Translations under genes and position numbers: made by a program | Source of the DNA: Oleispirillum sp963678075 | GTDB taxonomy: Bacteria; Pseudomonadota; Alphaproteobacteria; Rhodospirillales; Rhodospirillaceae | NCBI GenBank assembly: GCA_963678075.2 | Contig: CAXXPK010000007.1 | Location: forward strand, 124,001-188,000 | Length of the DNA: 64,000 nucleotides | Direction: 5' to 3' | Notes under the pieces: model-generated | What the model saw: the letters and a program-made list of their open reading frames with translations, nothing else | What the model was told of the DNA's origin: nothing | Databases searched by the model: none | In this document: piece after piece, positions 1 through 8,718 of the stretch | Layout of the letters: every line of letters begins with the position of its first letter | How positions within the stretch are numbered: position 1 is the first letter of the stretch

Positions 1-162
1 CGTCAACGCCGGTCCAGCCCAGCCGCCAAAGAAAAACCGCCCCCGACCCGGCGGAATCGAGCCCCCTTCGGCACCCGACGCCCAGGTCCGGGGCAGCAGC
101 GTCAAACCCAACGTCGCCGCACCGCCGCGCAGCGCGGCCCGTCGTCCGATCCAAGCAACCAT
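1..162 (-). CDS. Tat-exported protein, N-terminal part only
   Basis: Only the first 54 codons are inside the window; the gene runs off the left edge. The protein starts MVAWIGRRAALRGG and shows a twin-arginine pair at residues 7-8, a hydrophobic stretch (about residues 15-24) and an Ala-rich cleavage region near TWASGA. This is the layout of a Tat signal peptide, so export of a folded protein is inferred. The mature start contains FFFGGWAGPAL, which resembles the start of esterase-like phytase domains, but this is too little to name the family. Confidence 0.55.
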   Translation of the reverse strand, partial: MVAWIGRRAALRGGAATLGLTLLPRTWASGAEGGSIPPGRGRFFFGGWAGPALT

Positions 163-282
163 GTCGATATCCTCGCGAGGTTCCTCCAATTTTCAAGGCC
201 GACACCCCCGGCAAATTCGCCTTGCCCAGGAGCGAGTGACATCCTACCTAGAACGTCTTACCGTTCATTCGGAGTTTTTTCC

Positions 283-1734
283 GTGTCCTCCTCGCCGTTG
301 GCCGATCTGTCCCCCGCCGCCCCATGGCGCGCCTTCGCCGATTTGTGCACCATCCCGCATCCGTCACGGCACGAGGCCGCGATCATCGCCTTCCTGCGCG
401 ACCGCGCGGCGGCCAGGGGCCTGTCCGCCAAGATCGATGACATGGGCAACCTGATCGTCCGCAAACCCGCGACGCCAGGCCGCGAGGACCGTCCCGGCGT
501 GATTCTGCAAGCGCACGTCGATATGGTGCCGCAAGCCAACGCCGGAACCGCCCACGACTTCGCCGTCGATCCGATCCGGCCGTGCATCGTCGATGGCTGG
601 GTGACCGCCACCGGCACCACCCTCGGCGCCGACAACGGCATCGGCGCTGCCGCCATGCTGGCCCTGATCGAGGATACCAGCATCGCCCATGGCCCACTGG
701 AATTTCTGTTCACGGTGGAAGAGGAAATCGGCCTGAACGGCGCGCGGGCCGTCCCCTCCGACGCATTGCGGGGGACGATCCTGCTCAATCTCGACAGCGA
801 GGACGATGATCGCATCACCATCGGCTGCGCCGGCGGACGCGATGTTTCGGTCGCCATGCCGTTAAGCCGTGCTGCGACAACCGCCGGTTCCCACGCGCTA
901 ATGGTTTCGGTGCGCGGCCTGAAGGGTGGCCATTCCGGCATCGACATTCACAAGGGACACGGCAACGCGATCCGTGCCCTGACACGGGTCTTGCGCGCCG
1001 CATCCCTGGCCGCGCCATCGTCGCGCCTGTCCACGATTGCGGGCGGCACCGCCCGCAATGCCATCCCGCGCGAGGCAAGCGCCGTCATCGCCGTCGCCAA
1101 GACGGAAGACAAAGACGCCAGGGCCGCGATCGCCGCCGCCGCATCGGACATCACGGCCGAACTGCGGCTGGCCGACCCCGGGCTGACCGTCTCGGTGGAA
1201 TCCGCGACACCCCCAACCGCCGTGTTCGCCGATGCCCTGCCGTTGCTGCGCGCCATCAACGCCTGCCCGGACGGTATCGCACGGTTGAGCGACACCCTGC
1301 CCGGCGCACCCGAGACCTCCGGCAACGTCGGCACGATTGCCACCGAAGACGACGGCATCCACATCGTTTACATGGTGCGCAGCAGCGTCAACAGTGCGCG
1401 CGACGCCGCCGCCGCGCGGATCGCCGACGTCTTCGCCCTCATCGGAGGCGATTCCCAACTGGGCACCCCCTATCCCGGCTGGCGCCCGGACCCGAAGGCC
1501 AGGATTCTTTCACTGTTGAGCCGTGTGCACGCCGCGTGCACCGGCACGCCCGCCAAGCTCGACACCATCCACGCCGGTCTGGAATGCGCGATCCTAGGAG
1601 CGACCTATCCGCATTGGGAAATGGCGTCGATCGGGCCGAACATCCGCCACCCGCATTCCCCCGACGAACGGGTTGAGATCGCCAGCGTCGGGCGGTTCTG
1701 GTCACTGCTCACCGCCACCCTGGAAGCGGTCTAG
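283..1734 (+). CDS. pepD: Beta-Ala-His (aminoacyl-histidine) dipeptidase, M20C
   Basis: 483-residue cytosolic M20-family metallopeptidase that hydrolyses dipeptides such as Xaa-His. The two-metal site is visible: AHVDMV (His78, Asp80), GADNGIGAAA (Asp117) and the Glu triplet in TVEEEIGLNGA (Glu146-148). The length matches bacterial PepD (about 485). GTG start at 283; no other start gives a better N-terminus. It stands alone and ends in TAG four bases before the convergent degraded gene on the minus strand. Confidence 0.9.
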   Translation: MSSSPLADLSPAAPWRAFADLCTIPHPSRHEAAIIAFLRDRAAARGLSAKIDDMGNLIVRKPATPGREDRPGVILQAHVDMVPQANAGTAHDFAVDPIRPCIVDGWVTATGTTLGADNGIGAAAMLALIEDTSIAHGPLEFLFTVEEEIGLNGARAVPSDALRGTILLNLDSEDDDRITIGCAGGRDVSVAMPLSRAATTAGSHALMVSVRGLKGGHSGIDIHKGHGNAIRALTRVLRAASLAAPSSRLSTIAGGTARNAIPREASAVIAVAKTEDKDARAAIAAAASDITAELRLADPGLTVSVESATPPTAVFADALPLLRAINACPDGIARLSDTLPGAPETSGNVGTIATEDDGIHIVYMVRSSVNSARDAAAARIADVFALIGGDSQLGTPYPGWRPDPKARILSLLSRVHAACTGTPAKLDTIHAGLECAILGATYPHWEMASIGPNIRHPHSPDERVEIASVGRFWSLLTATLEAV

Positions 1735-1737
1735 CGC

Positions 1738-2660
1738 CTATAGCGGCAGATTATCGACCTTCGGAGCGAAGGCCCGGAACAGACGGGCGGGATCGGTCAG
1801 ATCCGGCCCGGCCTCCAGCCCCTGCGAACCGCGACGGATCAACACCACCGGCGCCTGCTCGCCCGAGAAAATGCGATAGGGCTTGCCCTCATAAGCGAAC
1901 GGCTCCAACGCCTTGGCCATGGCTTCGACGAAGTCCTCGCCCATCCAAGGCTGCGCGCCGTCGCGGATTTCGGCCTGCACGCCATCCACCTGCTCGCGCA
2001 GAAGGTCCGCATAGGGTCGGCGATCACCGTTTTCCTTCGCCCGCGTTTCGACTTAGCGGCGCACCGCGCCAAGGTCGGTCATCACAAAACCGATCTTGGC
2101 GACATCGACACGCTCGATCGCCTTACCCACCGTCGCTCCGAACGCGGCGGAAGCCAATGCCGGAGGCACCCCGGACTGGGCTGCCTTTTGCATCCAAAGC
2201 CCGGCATCGCGCAGAAAAGCGCTGTCCAGGCCGCCGACCGTCGCCGCCAAGCCGAAGGAAACGAACCCTTGCAAGGTCAGGCCTCCCTCCACCCGCAGGC
2301 GCTTCGCCGCGTCGTCCATGCGATAGGACAGATCGGCATCGACCAGCATTTCGTCGATGCCCTGATCAATCAGTTCATCGGCATTGGCGGCATAGGCGCA
2401 GGACGCCGCGCACCGCGACCACGGCGTTTTGCGGTAGACCCTCAACATTTTCCTTGTAGTCCTTGAGTTCGAAGCGGTCGACCCGCCAGACCTCCGCTCC
2501 CTCCTCGCTGAAGGTCAGGCCCGACACCGCCAAACCGATTTTACCGCCGCGCCGCATGGTCCGCCGTTCCTTCCTCTGGGACGAAAGGCCGCATCAGAAT
2601 ATGCTCGACGGCCCCTGTCCAGACGGCGTCGGCGCCAAAGAATCATCGAAACGCGGGATT
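1738..2660 (-). pseudogene. Degraded gene, product unrecognised
   Basis: Coding-like protein is spread over two frames. Reading leftward from 2557, the segment MRRGGKIGLAVSGLTF shifts by one base near 2380-2440 into the frame containing DELIDQGIDEML. That frame meets an in-frame TAA at 2053-2055 (VRR stop VETRAKENG) and then stays open to 1738. Protein-like sequence in a third frame upstream (about 2560-2660, GADAVWTGAVEH) suggests a further shift. I do not recognise the family; a periplasmic or envelope protein of the DUF945 type is only a guess. At least two disabling lesions make a pseudogene likely. Confidence 0.6.
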
Positions 2661-2788
2661 GTGTGAACCGCGTCATTGATTGCCCGAAAGGAATGCAGGA
2701 GTATGAGTGCCTGGGGTTTGCGGACCCGACACCCCTCGACATCCCCTCATCTCCCGTCGGCCGAAAACGCCATTCTGCCAAGACCCTA

Positions 2789-2818
2789 AAAGCCCCGGCC
2801 CGTCCCACGGCCGGGGCT
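2789..2818 (-). terminator. Rho-independent terminator after rlmJ
   Basis: Inverted repeat AAGCCCCGGCC / GGCCGGGGCTT with a short loop, followed in minus-strand direction by a run of T. It touches the rlmJ stop codon. Confidence 0.65.
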
Positions 2819-3636
2819 TACTTTTGCGCCGTCGTCCATTGCAGAACATGCTTGCCGCCGAAACCCGCGGTCTCCAGCCAAGCGCCCAGAGCCTCCGCCT
2901 CGGCATCCAGGCGCCAGGGCGGGTTGATCACTACCACCCCGGAACCGTACAGGCCGCGTCCATCGCCCGGCGCACGCCGATGCCATTCGCTGACCAGAAC
3001 CTCGGGGAATTCCGCCGCCGTGATCGCCGCCAGCAACGCCTCGTGCCGCGCCTTGGGCAACAACGGATACCAAATCAGGAAAATGCCGCCGCGCCACCGC
3101 GCGAAGGCCTTGGCCACCGCCGCCGGGACGGCACGGTATTCGTCCTTAACCTCATAGGCGGGGTCGATCACCGCCACCCCGCGTTTTTCCGGCGGCGGCG
3201 TCAAAGCCAGCAGGGCCTCCATCGCATCGCGGCGATGCGTGTGAACCCGTGGATCGTTCCGCGTCGCGCGCCTTAAACCTTCGTAAGCGCGGGGATGCAG
3301 TTCCACCGCCAACAGCCAGTCGCAGGGGCGCATCAGACGCAATGCCAACAACGGCGACCCGGGATACATCACCGGATCGGTCAGGCCGTTGCGGTAGGGC
3401 AGCGCGAGCTCCGGCGGATTCTCCAGCGTCAGAAAGCGGCCCACGCCCTCCGCCGCCTCGCCGCACGCCAGCGCCTCATCGCAAGCAAGATCGTAGCCGC
3501 CTTCCCCCGCGTGGGTGTCGATCACGCAATAGGGCGCATCCTTGCGCGCCAGGGCGATCAGCACGCGGGACAACAGCATGTGCTTGTGAACATCGGCGAA
3601 GTTGCCGGCGTGATAGCGGTGCAGATAACTGAGCAT
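2818..3636 (-). CDS. rlmJ: 23S rRNA (adenine2030-N6)-methyltransferase
   Basis: 272 residues, the normal RlmJ (YhiR) length. The N-terminus LSYLHRYHAGNFADVHKH is the family signature. A SAM-binding loop THAGEGG is at residues 41-47, and the N6-adenine methyltransferase motif DPxYE appears as DPAYE at 158-162. The enzyme methylates A2030 of 23S rRNA in the cytosol. Single gene with its own terminator. Confidence 0.92.
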   Translation of the reverse strand: MLSYLHRYHAGNFADVHKHMLLSRVLIALARKDAPYCVIDTHAGEGGYDLACDEALACGEAAEGVGRFLTLENPPELALPYRNGLTDPVMYPGSPLLALRLMRPCDWLLAVELHPRAYEGLRRATRNDPRVHTHRRDAMEALLALTPPPEKRGVAVIDPAYEVKDEYRAVPAAVAKAFARWRGGIFLIWYPLLPKARHEALLAAITAAEFPEVLVSEWHRRAPGDGRGLYGSGVVVINPPWRLDAEAEALGAWLETAGFGGKHVLQWTTAQK

Positions 3637-3710
3637 GACGATCCAAACGACGCGGGAAGACTTCGCCGCACTGTGCCAAAGCCTTCCCCCATCTGTCCAT
3701 GATTGCGCGG

Positions 3711-4262
3711 TCAGGCCGCGCGGATTTCGTCCAGAACGCTCCCCACGGAGACCTTCAGACTATCCGCTTGGAAGACCAATCCTTCCGCCTCCCGCGCGAC
3801 ATCGGCCATTCCCTGCACGCGACCCTGAGCCGCATTGGCTTCCTCGGCGGTTTCGTGGGCATTGGCCGACGCCGACTGCACTTGGCTAGCGATTTCACGA
3901 ATGGCCGAGGACAATTCCTCGGTCGCGGCCGCCACGGTATTGACGTTCTCCGACGCCATCGCCGAAGCGCTGCCGACCACCCCCGCCTTGGCCGCCGATT
4001 TCTGCGCCGCATCGGCCATGGTCCCCGAGGCTTCGCGCAAGGCATGGGCCGTTTCGTTGACTTGGGTAACAATGGCGCCGATCGCACTCTCGAAGTCATC
4101 GGCCAAGGACAACATCGCCATACGCCGCATGGTCTAAGTCAGCTTCTGGATGGGAGCACTGACGGAACGCCCCGCCAGCAACAGCGCGGTAAAGCCAATC
4201 ACCGTCAGCAGCACCAACAAGAAAAGCTTCTTTCCGATCTTTAGGTTGTTCAGAAGTGTCAT
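3711..4262 (-). pseudogene. Collapsed methyl-accepting chemotaxis protein remnant
   Basis: ATG at 4262 starts MTLLNNLKIGKKLFLL, a transmembrane start like that of the receptor at 5524. Codon 43 is TAG (4136-4134), after which the frame stays open as TMRRMAMLSLADDFESAI and the signalling-domain helices (ATEELSSAIREIASQV). Missing are the periplasmic sensor domain, most of HAMP and the conserved hairpin tip that contacts CheA/CheW (NLLALNA-type sequence). The 183-codon span is far below the usual 500 or more. CAG to TAG at the HAMP position (LTQTMRR-like) would explain the stop. Several internal deletions plus a nonsense codon; non-functional. Confidence 0.75.
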
Positions 4263-4582
4263 GGGATACCCCTGGATGAAGAAAACTCAACCGCAGCGGA
4301 CAAGATAGACTCATGATGCGCGGCTCAGTAAAGTATTTTCTTGAATAAATACGAAATATCGTTATGCGGCAGAAGAAAACATACATTTATACTCACAGCA
4401 TAGTACGCACTACACAAAATAACGTGTCACACAGTGACCTACATCACTGTTCATCTATCGTCAAAAAGGATTATCATGGAAGAGGCGCTGTGGTATTGAC
4501 CGTCGTCTATACAGACCGCCTTGCACGAACATAAACGCGCCTCACGCCAACCCGTGTCCATGCGTGCAAAAAGTCAGACGGA
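4263..4582. other. AT-rich intergenic region
   Basis: About 320 bases, clearly richer in A/T than the surroundings, between the receptor remnant and the XRE regulator (both on the minus strand). It holds the 20-bp dyad at 4431-4450. No convincing gene was seen. Confidence 0.5.
4431..4450. promoter_or_regulatory. Crp/Fnr-type dyad
   Basis: Perfect inverted repeat ACAGTGA-N6-TCACTGT. The core AGTGA-N6-TCACT has the spacing and most bases of Crp/Fnr-family sites (TGTGA-N6-TCACA). It lies about 170 bases upstream of the receptor remnant start. The role is inferred from the pattern only. Confidence 0.4.
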
Positions 4583-5035
4583 TCAAACCGACTTGATCTC
4601 GCGGCGCAGTTGCGGCAACAGCGCCCGCAGGCCGATGCAGCGATCCCCGGGGTTGTCGAAACCGAGGACAAGATCGCCGTACAGACGCGCCGCGAACCGG
4701 CCATGTCTGCGGGGGGCGAGAACCACCCCCTCCTCGGCGGCAAGGCGATGAAGCTCTTCGCAGATCGATTCAATCAACGCCACGTCCACCACCATCGGCG
4801 GCGGCCCCACGACCGGTCCCGCCCGACCGGCGACCAGCCAGTCCAACGACACATGCAGCAAATCGGATATCCGGACCAGGGCCTCCTGCGGAGGAAAGCT
4901 CACACCACGTTCCCACCCCGCCACCGTGGTCAGGGACAGCCCCAAACGTCCAGCGAAATCGGGCCGGGTCATTGTCCCCCGCGCGGAAATCAGCCTTTCG
5001 GCAAACGGGGTCCGAGGTTTCAGCTTCCGGGCCAT
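4583..5035 (-). CDS. XRE-family transcriptional regulator
   Basis: 150 residues from the ATG at 5035 (MARKLKPRTPFAERL). An ATG 11 codons further upstream is possible, but GAGGGGATC just before 5035 is a better ribosome site. Helix-turn-helix at about residues 20-60: DFAGRLGLSLTTVAGWERG, followed by SFPPQEALVRISDLL. The C-terminal half (LIESICEELHRLAAEEG) is helical and of unknown function. Upstream is an AT-rich promoter region. Target genes are not evident. Confidence 0.75.
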   Translation of the reverse strand: MARKLKPRTPFAERLISARGTMTRPDFAGRLGLSLTTVAGWERGVSFPPQEALVRISDLLHVSLDWLVAGRAGPVVGPPPMVVDVALIESICEELHRLAAEEGVVLAPRRHGRFAARLYGDLVLGFDNPGDRCIGLRALLPQLRREIKSV

Positions 5036-5523
5036 GATCCCCTCCTCGCGAGGGAATGCCTGCCGCAAGTTGCAATGTCTTCGCTGAATAACGTCTCTCG
5101 GTTATATTCCGCCTTTGCTATATTTGCCTCGGATCGCGAGATCAAACGCAAACACAATCTTATATTGCATTCGATGTAAAACGCGTTTACCGTTTTATTG
5201 CTCGTTAGGACTTTCTTTTCCCAAAACGGGCGGGCGGGACGGCGCACACCCCGTCCAAAAGCGGGAATCAGGTGGTTGGTCAAGGACATAGCACCCTCCT
5301 CCACAGAAACGTAAAGGTCTTCTTTTCTTCGGACGTGCCGGAGGCGTCTCACATTGCCCGAGGAGGTAACACGTTGTCCACAAAACCGTTCGGCGGGCGT
5401 TCGAGGGATATTTCGCTGTTTGCGAGCAAGGGCCGCGGGGATGGAGCAAAGATCCCGGAGGGCTCACTACTTGCAAAACAAAAGGCCACTCATCAACAAC
5501 GACAGAACGGAGGCACGAAGCTT
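5036..5523. other. Intergenic region between XRE gene and chemotaxis receptor
   Basis: About 490 bases. The left half is A/T-rich, as expected for the divergent promoter of the XRE gene. A minus-strand frame 5292-5020 has a good ribosome site (GGAGGAGGG) but an unconvincing protein that would overlap the XRE start. No gene is called. Confidence 0.4.
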
Positions 5524-7164
5524 ATGCGCTGGTTTAACAACCTGAAAATGGGTCGAAAGCTTTTTGCCGTATTCGCGCTTCTGACCTTGTTCGTGATCAC
5601 GATGGGCGGTAGCGCGTTAAGGGAAATCGCGTGCATCGGAAACGCGGCGGACGATCTGGCCCGGATTCGCATGCCCGGCATCCAGAACAACGGCGAAATC
5701 CGATATTTCCTGGCCGCGCGCCGAACCATCGAATACATGCACATCCTCTCCAACGATGCCGACGAGAAGAAAGGCTTCGAGGCTTAACATACCATATATG
5801 AAACGCCTGGACGATGCCCGCAAGAATCTGGGAGCATTGCTGACGACGGAGCGGGGGCGCGCCGCATTCGACAGTTTTTCGAAACGTTATACCGCCTATG
5901 ATTTGGCCTCCAGGCCAATGTTCGCTCTGTCGCAAGCAGACCGCGACCAGGAAGCGGTCGCCCTGATGAACGGCAAGCTGCGCCAGGATTTTCTGGAGCT
6001 GAGCAAAAGCGTCGAGGAACTGGGCGCAATGACCGTCGAGGCCGGGGCGAAGTCCGCCGCCGACGCCAAGGAAACCAAAACCGACGCGCGCACGCTGACC
6101 ATGATCATCATGGGGCTGGTGACCGCGCTGGCGGTGGGCGCCGCGTTGACCCTGAAGACCGGCATCGCCACGCCGATCATCGCCATGATCGAGGCGATGC
6201 GACGTTTGGCGGACGGCGACAAGACGATCGAGATTCCGGCGCACGGTCGTCAGGACGAAGTTGGCGCCATGGCCCAAGCGGTCGAGGTCTTTAAGCAAAA
6301 CGCGATCGAGGCCGACCGCCTGACCGCCGAACAGGAAGCCGCGCGCGCCGAAAGGGAACGTCGCGCCGCCACCATCGAGACCCTGACCCACGACTTCGAT
6401 CTCAAGATTTCGCAGGCTCTGAACATCGTCACCGGCGCCTGCACGGAAATGGACGCCACCGCGCAAAGCCTGTCGGCCAGCGCCGAACAGACCGGCCGTC
6501 AATCGGGCGCCGTCGCGGCCGCCACCGAACAGGCCTCGGCCTCGGTACAAACGGTGGCCACCACCGCCGAAGAACTCTCCGCCTCGATCGGCGAAATCGC
6601 ACAGCGGGTGGAACAATCCCACGTGGCGGCGCAGGACGCGGCAACGGAAGCCGAGCGCACCGACCAGGCCGTCAAGAGCCTTGCCGAGAATTCGGCCCGC
6701 ATCAGCACCGTGGTCAATCTGATCAACGACATAGCCAGTCAGACCAATCTGCTGGCCCTGAACGCAACGATCGAGGCGACGCGCGCCGGCGACGCGGGCA
6801 AGGGCTTCGCCGTGGTGGCGGGCGAGGTCAAGAACCGGGCCAATCAGACCGCCAGGCAACCGAGGAAATCAGCCGGCAAGTCGAAACCGTGCAGACCTCC
6901 ACGAACAACGTCGTCACCGCCATCGCCTGCATCGTCTCGCGGATCACCGAGGTCAGCGAAATTTCCGCGGCCATCGCCTCGGCGGTCGAGGAACAGGCGG
7001 CGGCGGCCAACGAGATCGCCCGCAACGTGCAACAGGCCGCTGCGGGGACACAGGAAATTTCCTCGAACATCGTCGGTGTCAATCAGGCCGCGGGCGAAAC
7101 CGGCGCGGCCTCGCAACAAGTGCTGTCGGCGTCGCAATCCCTCTCCACCGAGGCGATTCCCCTA

Positions 7165-7815
7165 GGCTCAGGACCCATTAAATTATTGTCAGGCAGATCG
7201 GCGGCTGATTCACTCATGGGAGGGAGGACCCCATCCATGAGTGATCTGTGTTGGTTGTCAGAGAGGCAGTTGGCGAAGATCGAGCCGCATTTCCCGCTAT
7301 CGCATGGCGTGCTGCGGGTTGATGATCGGCGAGTGATCAGCGGCATCGTTCATGTGATCCGCAACGGCTTACGGTGGCGAGATGCACCACCCGTCCATGG
7401 CCCCCACAAAACCCTCTATAATCGTTTCGTTCGCTGGAGCCGACTTGGGGTGTTCAGCCGGATCTTCGCGGCCTTGACGGGAGAGGCTGGCCCTCCAGAC
7501 CGGTTGATGATCGATGCAACCCACCTGAAAGCTCATCGGACCGTCGCGAGCCTCTATAAAAAGGGGCTCTTCCCCGATGTATCGGACGCACAAAAGGCGG
7601 GCTGAACTCCAAGCTTCATGCGGTTTGCGACGGACAAGGAAGGCCCCTCATCCTGCTGCTCAGCGAGGGGCAAATGAGCGATTACAAAGGCGCGATGCTG
7701 TTGCTCGACCTATTTCCCAAGGCCAACGTCCTGATCGCCGACAAGGGCTATGACGGTGATCCCCTTCGAGAGGCTTTGACACAGAGAGGGATCGAACCTT
7801 AATGAGTCCTGAGCC
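7165..7815 (+). mobile_element. IS5-family element, copy 1, internally deleted
   Basis: Ends are GGCTCAGG and CCTGAGCC. The copy is 651 bp against 846 bp for copies 2-4; 195 bp are missing between two GGATCG repeats. Flanked by CTA on both sides within the receptor gene, a short target duplication at a CTAA-type site as IS5-family elements prefer. Confidence 0.9.
7237..7802 (+). pseudogene. IS5-family transposase, truncated copy
   Basis: ORFA (7237-7605) is intact and carries the first catalytic Asp (MIDATHLKAH). ORFB has the second Asp (IADKGYD), but the 195-bp deletion joins QRGI directly to the terminal EP, removing the catalytic Glu motif (RIENLFARLKDW). The transposase cannot be active. 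Confidence 0.85.
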
Positions 7816-7877
7816 TAAAGGATATCGTCGAGCACTTCCTCAACGGCGTAAGGACGGCCTGACCGTCCCCACGCCGA

Positions 7878-7912
7878 GAGCCCCGCAATGCCACTGCCCG
7901 GTCGCGGGGCTC
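7878..7912 (+). terminator. Hairpin after chemotaxis receptor
   Basis: GAGCCCCGC / GCGGGGCTC stem with a 17-base loop, followed by a weak T-rich stretch (CACCTTTTCTC). Placed just after the restored receptor stop codon. Confidence 0.45.
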
Positions 7913-8076
7913 CACCTTTTCTCTCCTCGCCCACAAGAACTGCCCAACAACTGTTCACCGGCTTTGACCATTCTTTCGGCATCGTGCTAAAAGAATAGAT
8001 AACTGCCCTCGCCCACCCCGCCGGACAAAATGGCCGAACGCCTCACCCTCGGGGGGGCAAGTCCAGGCAACCGGGT

Positions 8077-8092
8077 TGGCATGGCTCGTGCA
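8077..8092 (+). promoter_or_regulatory. Sigma-54 promoter of glnB
   Basis: TGGCATGGCTCGTGCA matches TGGCAC-N5-TTGCA at 9 of 11 positions, including the key GG (-24) and GC (-12) with correct spacing. It lies about 130 bases before glnB. Sigma-54/NtrC control of glnB-glnA is established in alphaproteobacteria, so nitrogen regulation is likely. Confidence 0.75.
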
Positions 8093-8219
8093 AACTGTGT
8101 GCTCCGTCAGTCCTGACGCAAAGGACCGTCGGCGATTGGGTCGCGTCCGCCCCACCGCCACGGACCGGCGCCGACGGAATTCTCCACCCGGAGCACTCGA
8201 ACCGGAGCACCGGACCTCC

Positions 8220-8558
8220 ATGAAGAAGATCGAAGCCATCATCAAGCCCTTCAAACTCGACGAGGTGAAGGAAGCCCTGCACGACATCGGCCTGCAAGGC
8301 ATGACGGTGATCGAGGCCAAGGGCTTCGGTCGCCAGAAGGGCCACACCGAACTTTACCGCGGCGCCGAATACGTTGTCGATTTCCTGCCGAAGGTAAAGG
8401 TCGAACTGGTCGTCGAAGACGGACAAGTCGAACGCGCCGTCGAGGCAATTCAGTCCGCGGCGCAAACCGGGCGCATCGGCGACGGCAAGATCTTCGTCTC
8501 ATCGGTGGAAGAAGCGATCCGAATTAGAACTGGCGAAACCGAAGCGGAAGCCATATAG
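8220..8558 (+). CDS. glnB: Nitrogen regulatory protein P-II
   Basis: 112 residues, exact PII length. MKKIEAIIKPFKLDEVKEAL start; T-loop with the uridylylation Tyr51 in RGAEYVVDF; C-terminal GRIGDGKIFV loop for ATP/2-oxoglutarate. It senses energy and 2-oxoglutarate and controls glutamine synthetase adenylylation and NtrB. First gene before glnA, 160 bases apart, behind a sigma-54 promoter. Confidence 0.95.
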   Translation: MKKIEAIIKPFKLDEVKEALHDIGLQGMTVIEAKGFGRQKGHTELYRGAEYVVDFLPKVKVELVVEDGQVERAVEAIQSAAQTGRIGDGKIFVSSVEEAIRIRTGETEAEAI

Positions 8559-8718
8559 GATAGCCGCCCTGCCCGAACATATCGGACGGGCGGACAGAAG
8601 TTTCGAGCCTTGGAAACAAGCGGCGGCACCGCACCCGCCAAGGCAGCGCGAATGCAGGGGGCGGTCGCCGCGTAACGATGCGCATTTTGCGTAAACGGCA
8701 CTTCACGAGGGAAGCACC

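Larger units (their letters stand above)
5524..7862 (+). pseudogene. Methyl-accepting chemotaxis protein, frameshifted and IS-interrupted
   Basis: Start ATG 5524, MRWFNNLKMGRKLFAV: N-terminal membrane segment, sensor region, second membrane segment (about 6100-6180), HAMP (IEAMRRLADGDKTIEI) and signalling domain with the hairpin DIASQTNLLALNATIEA. Lesions: a one-base frame change near 5784; loss of one G near 6857 (ACCGCCAGGCAACC, frame restored by one extra base); and insertion of IS copy 1 between codons CTA (7162-7164) and CTA (7815-7817). After the IS the original C-terminus KDIVEHFLNGVRTA continues in frame to TGA 7860-7862. Removing the lesions restores a normal receptor. Confidence 0.85.
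7863..8219. other. Intergenic region upstream of glnB
   Basis: About 357 bases. Holds the hairpin at 7878-7912 and the sigma-54 promoter at 8077-8092. No gene seen. Confidence 0.5.

Noticed and set aside
5020..5292. Small minus-strand gene with a strong ribosome site
   Set aside because: The protein would be translated from A/T-rich promoter sequence and overlap the XRE start; no recognisable features.
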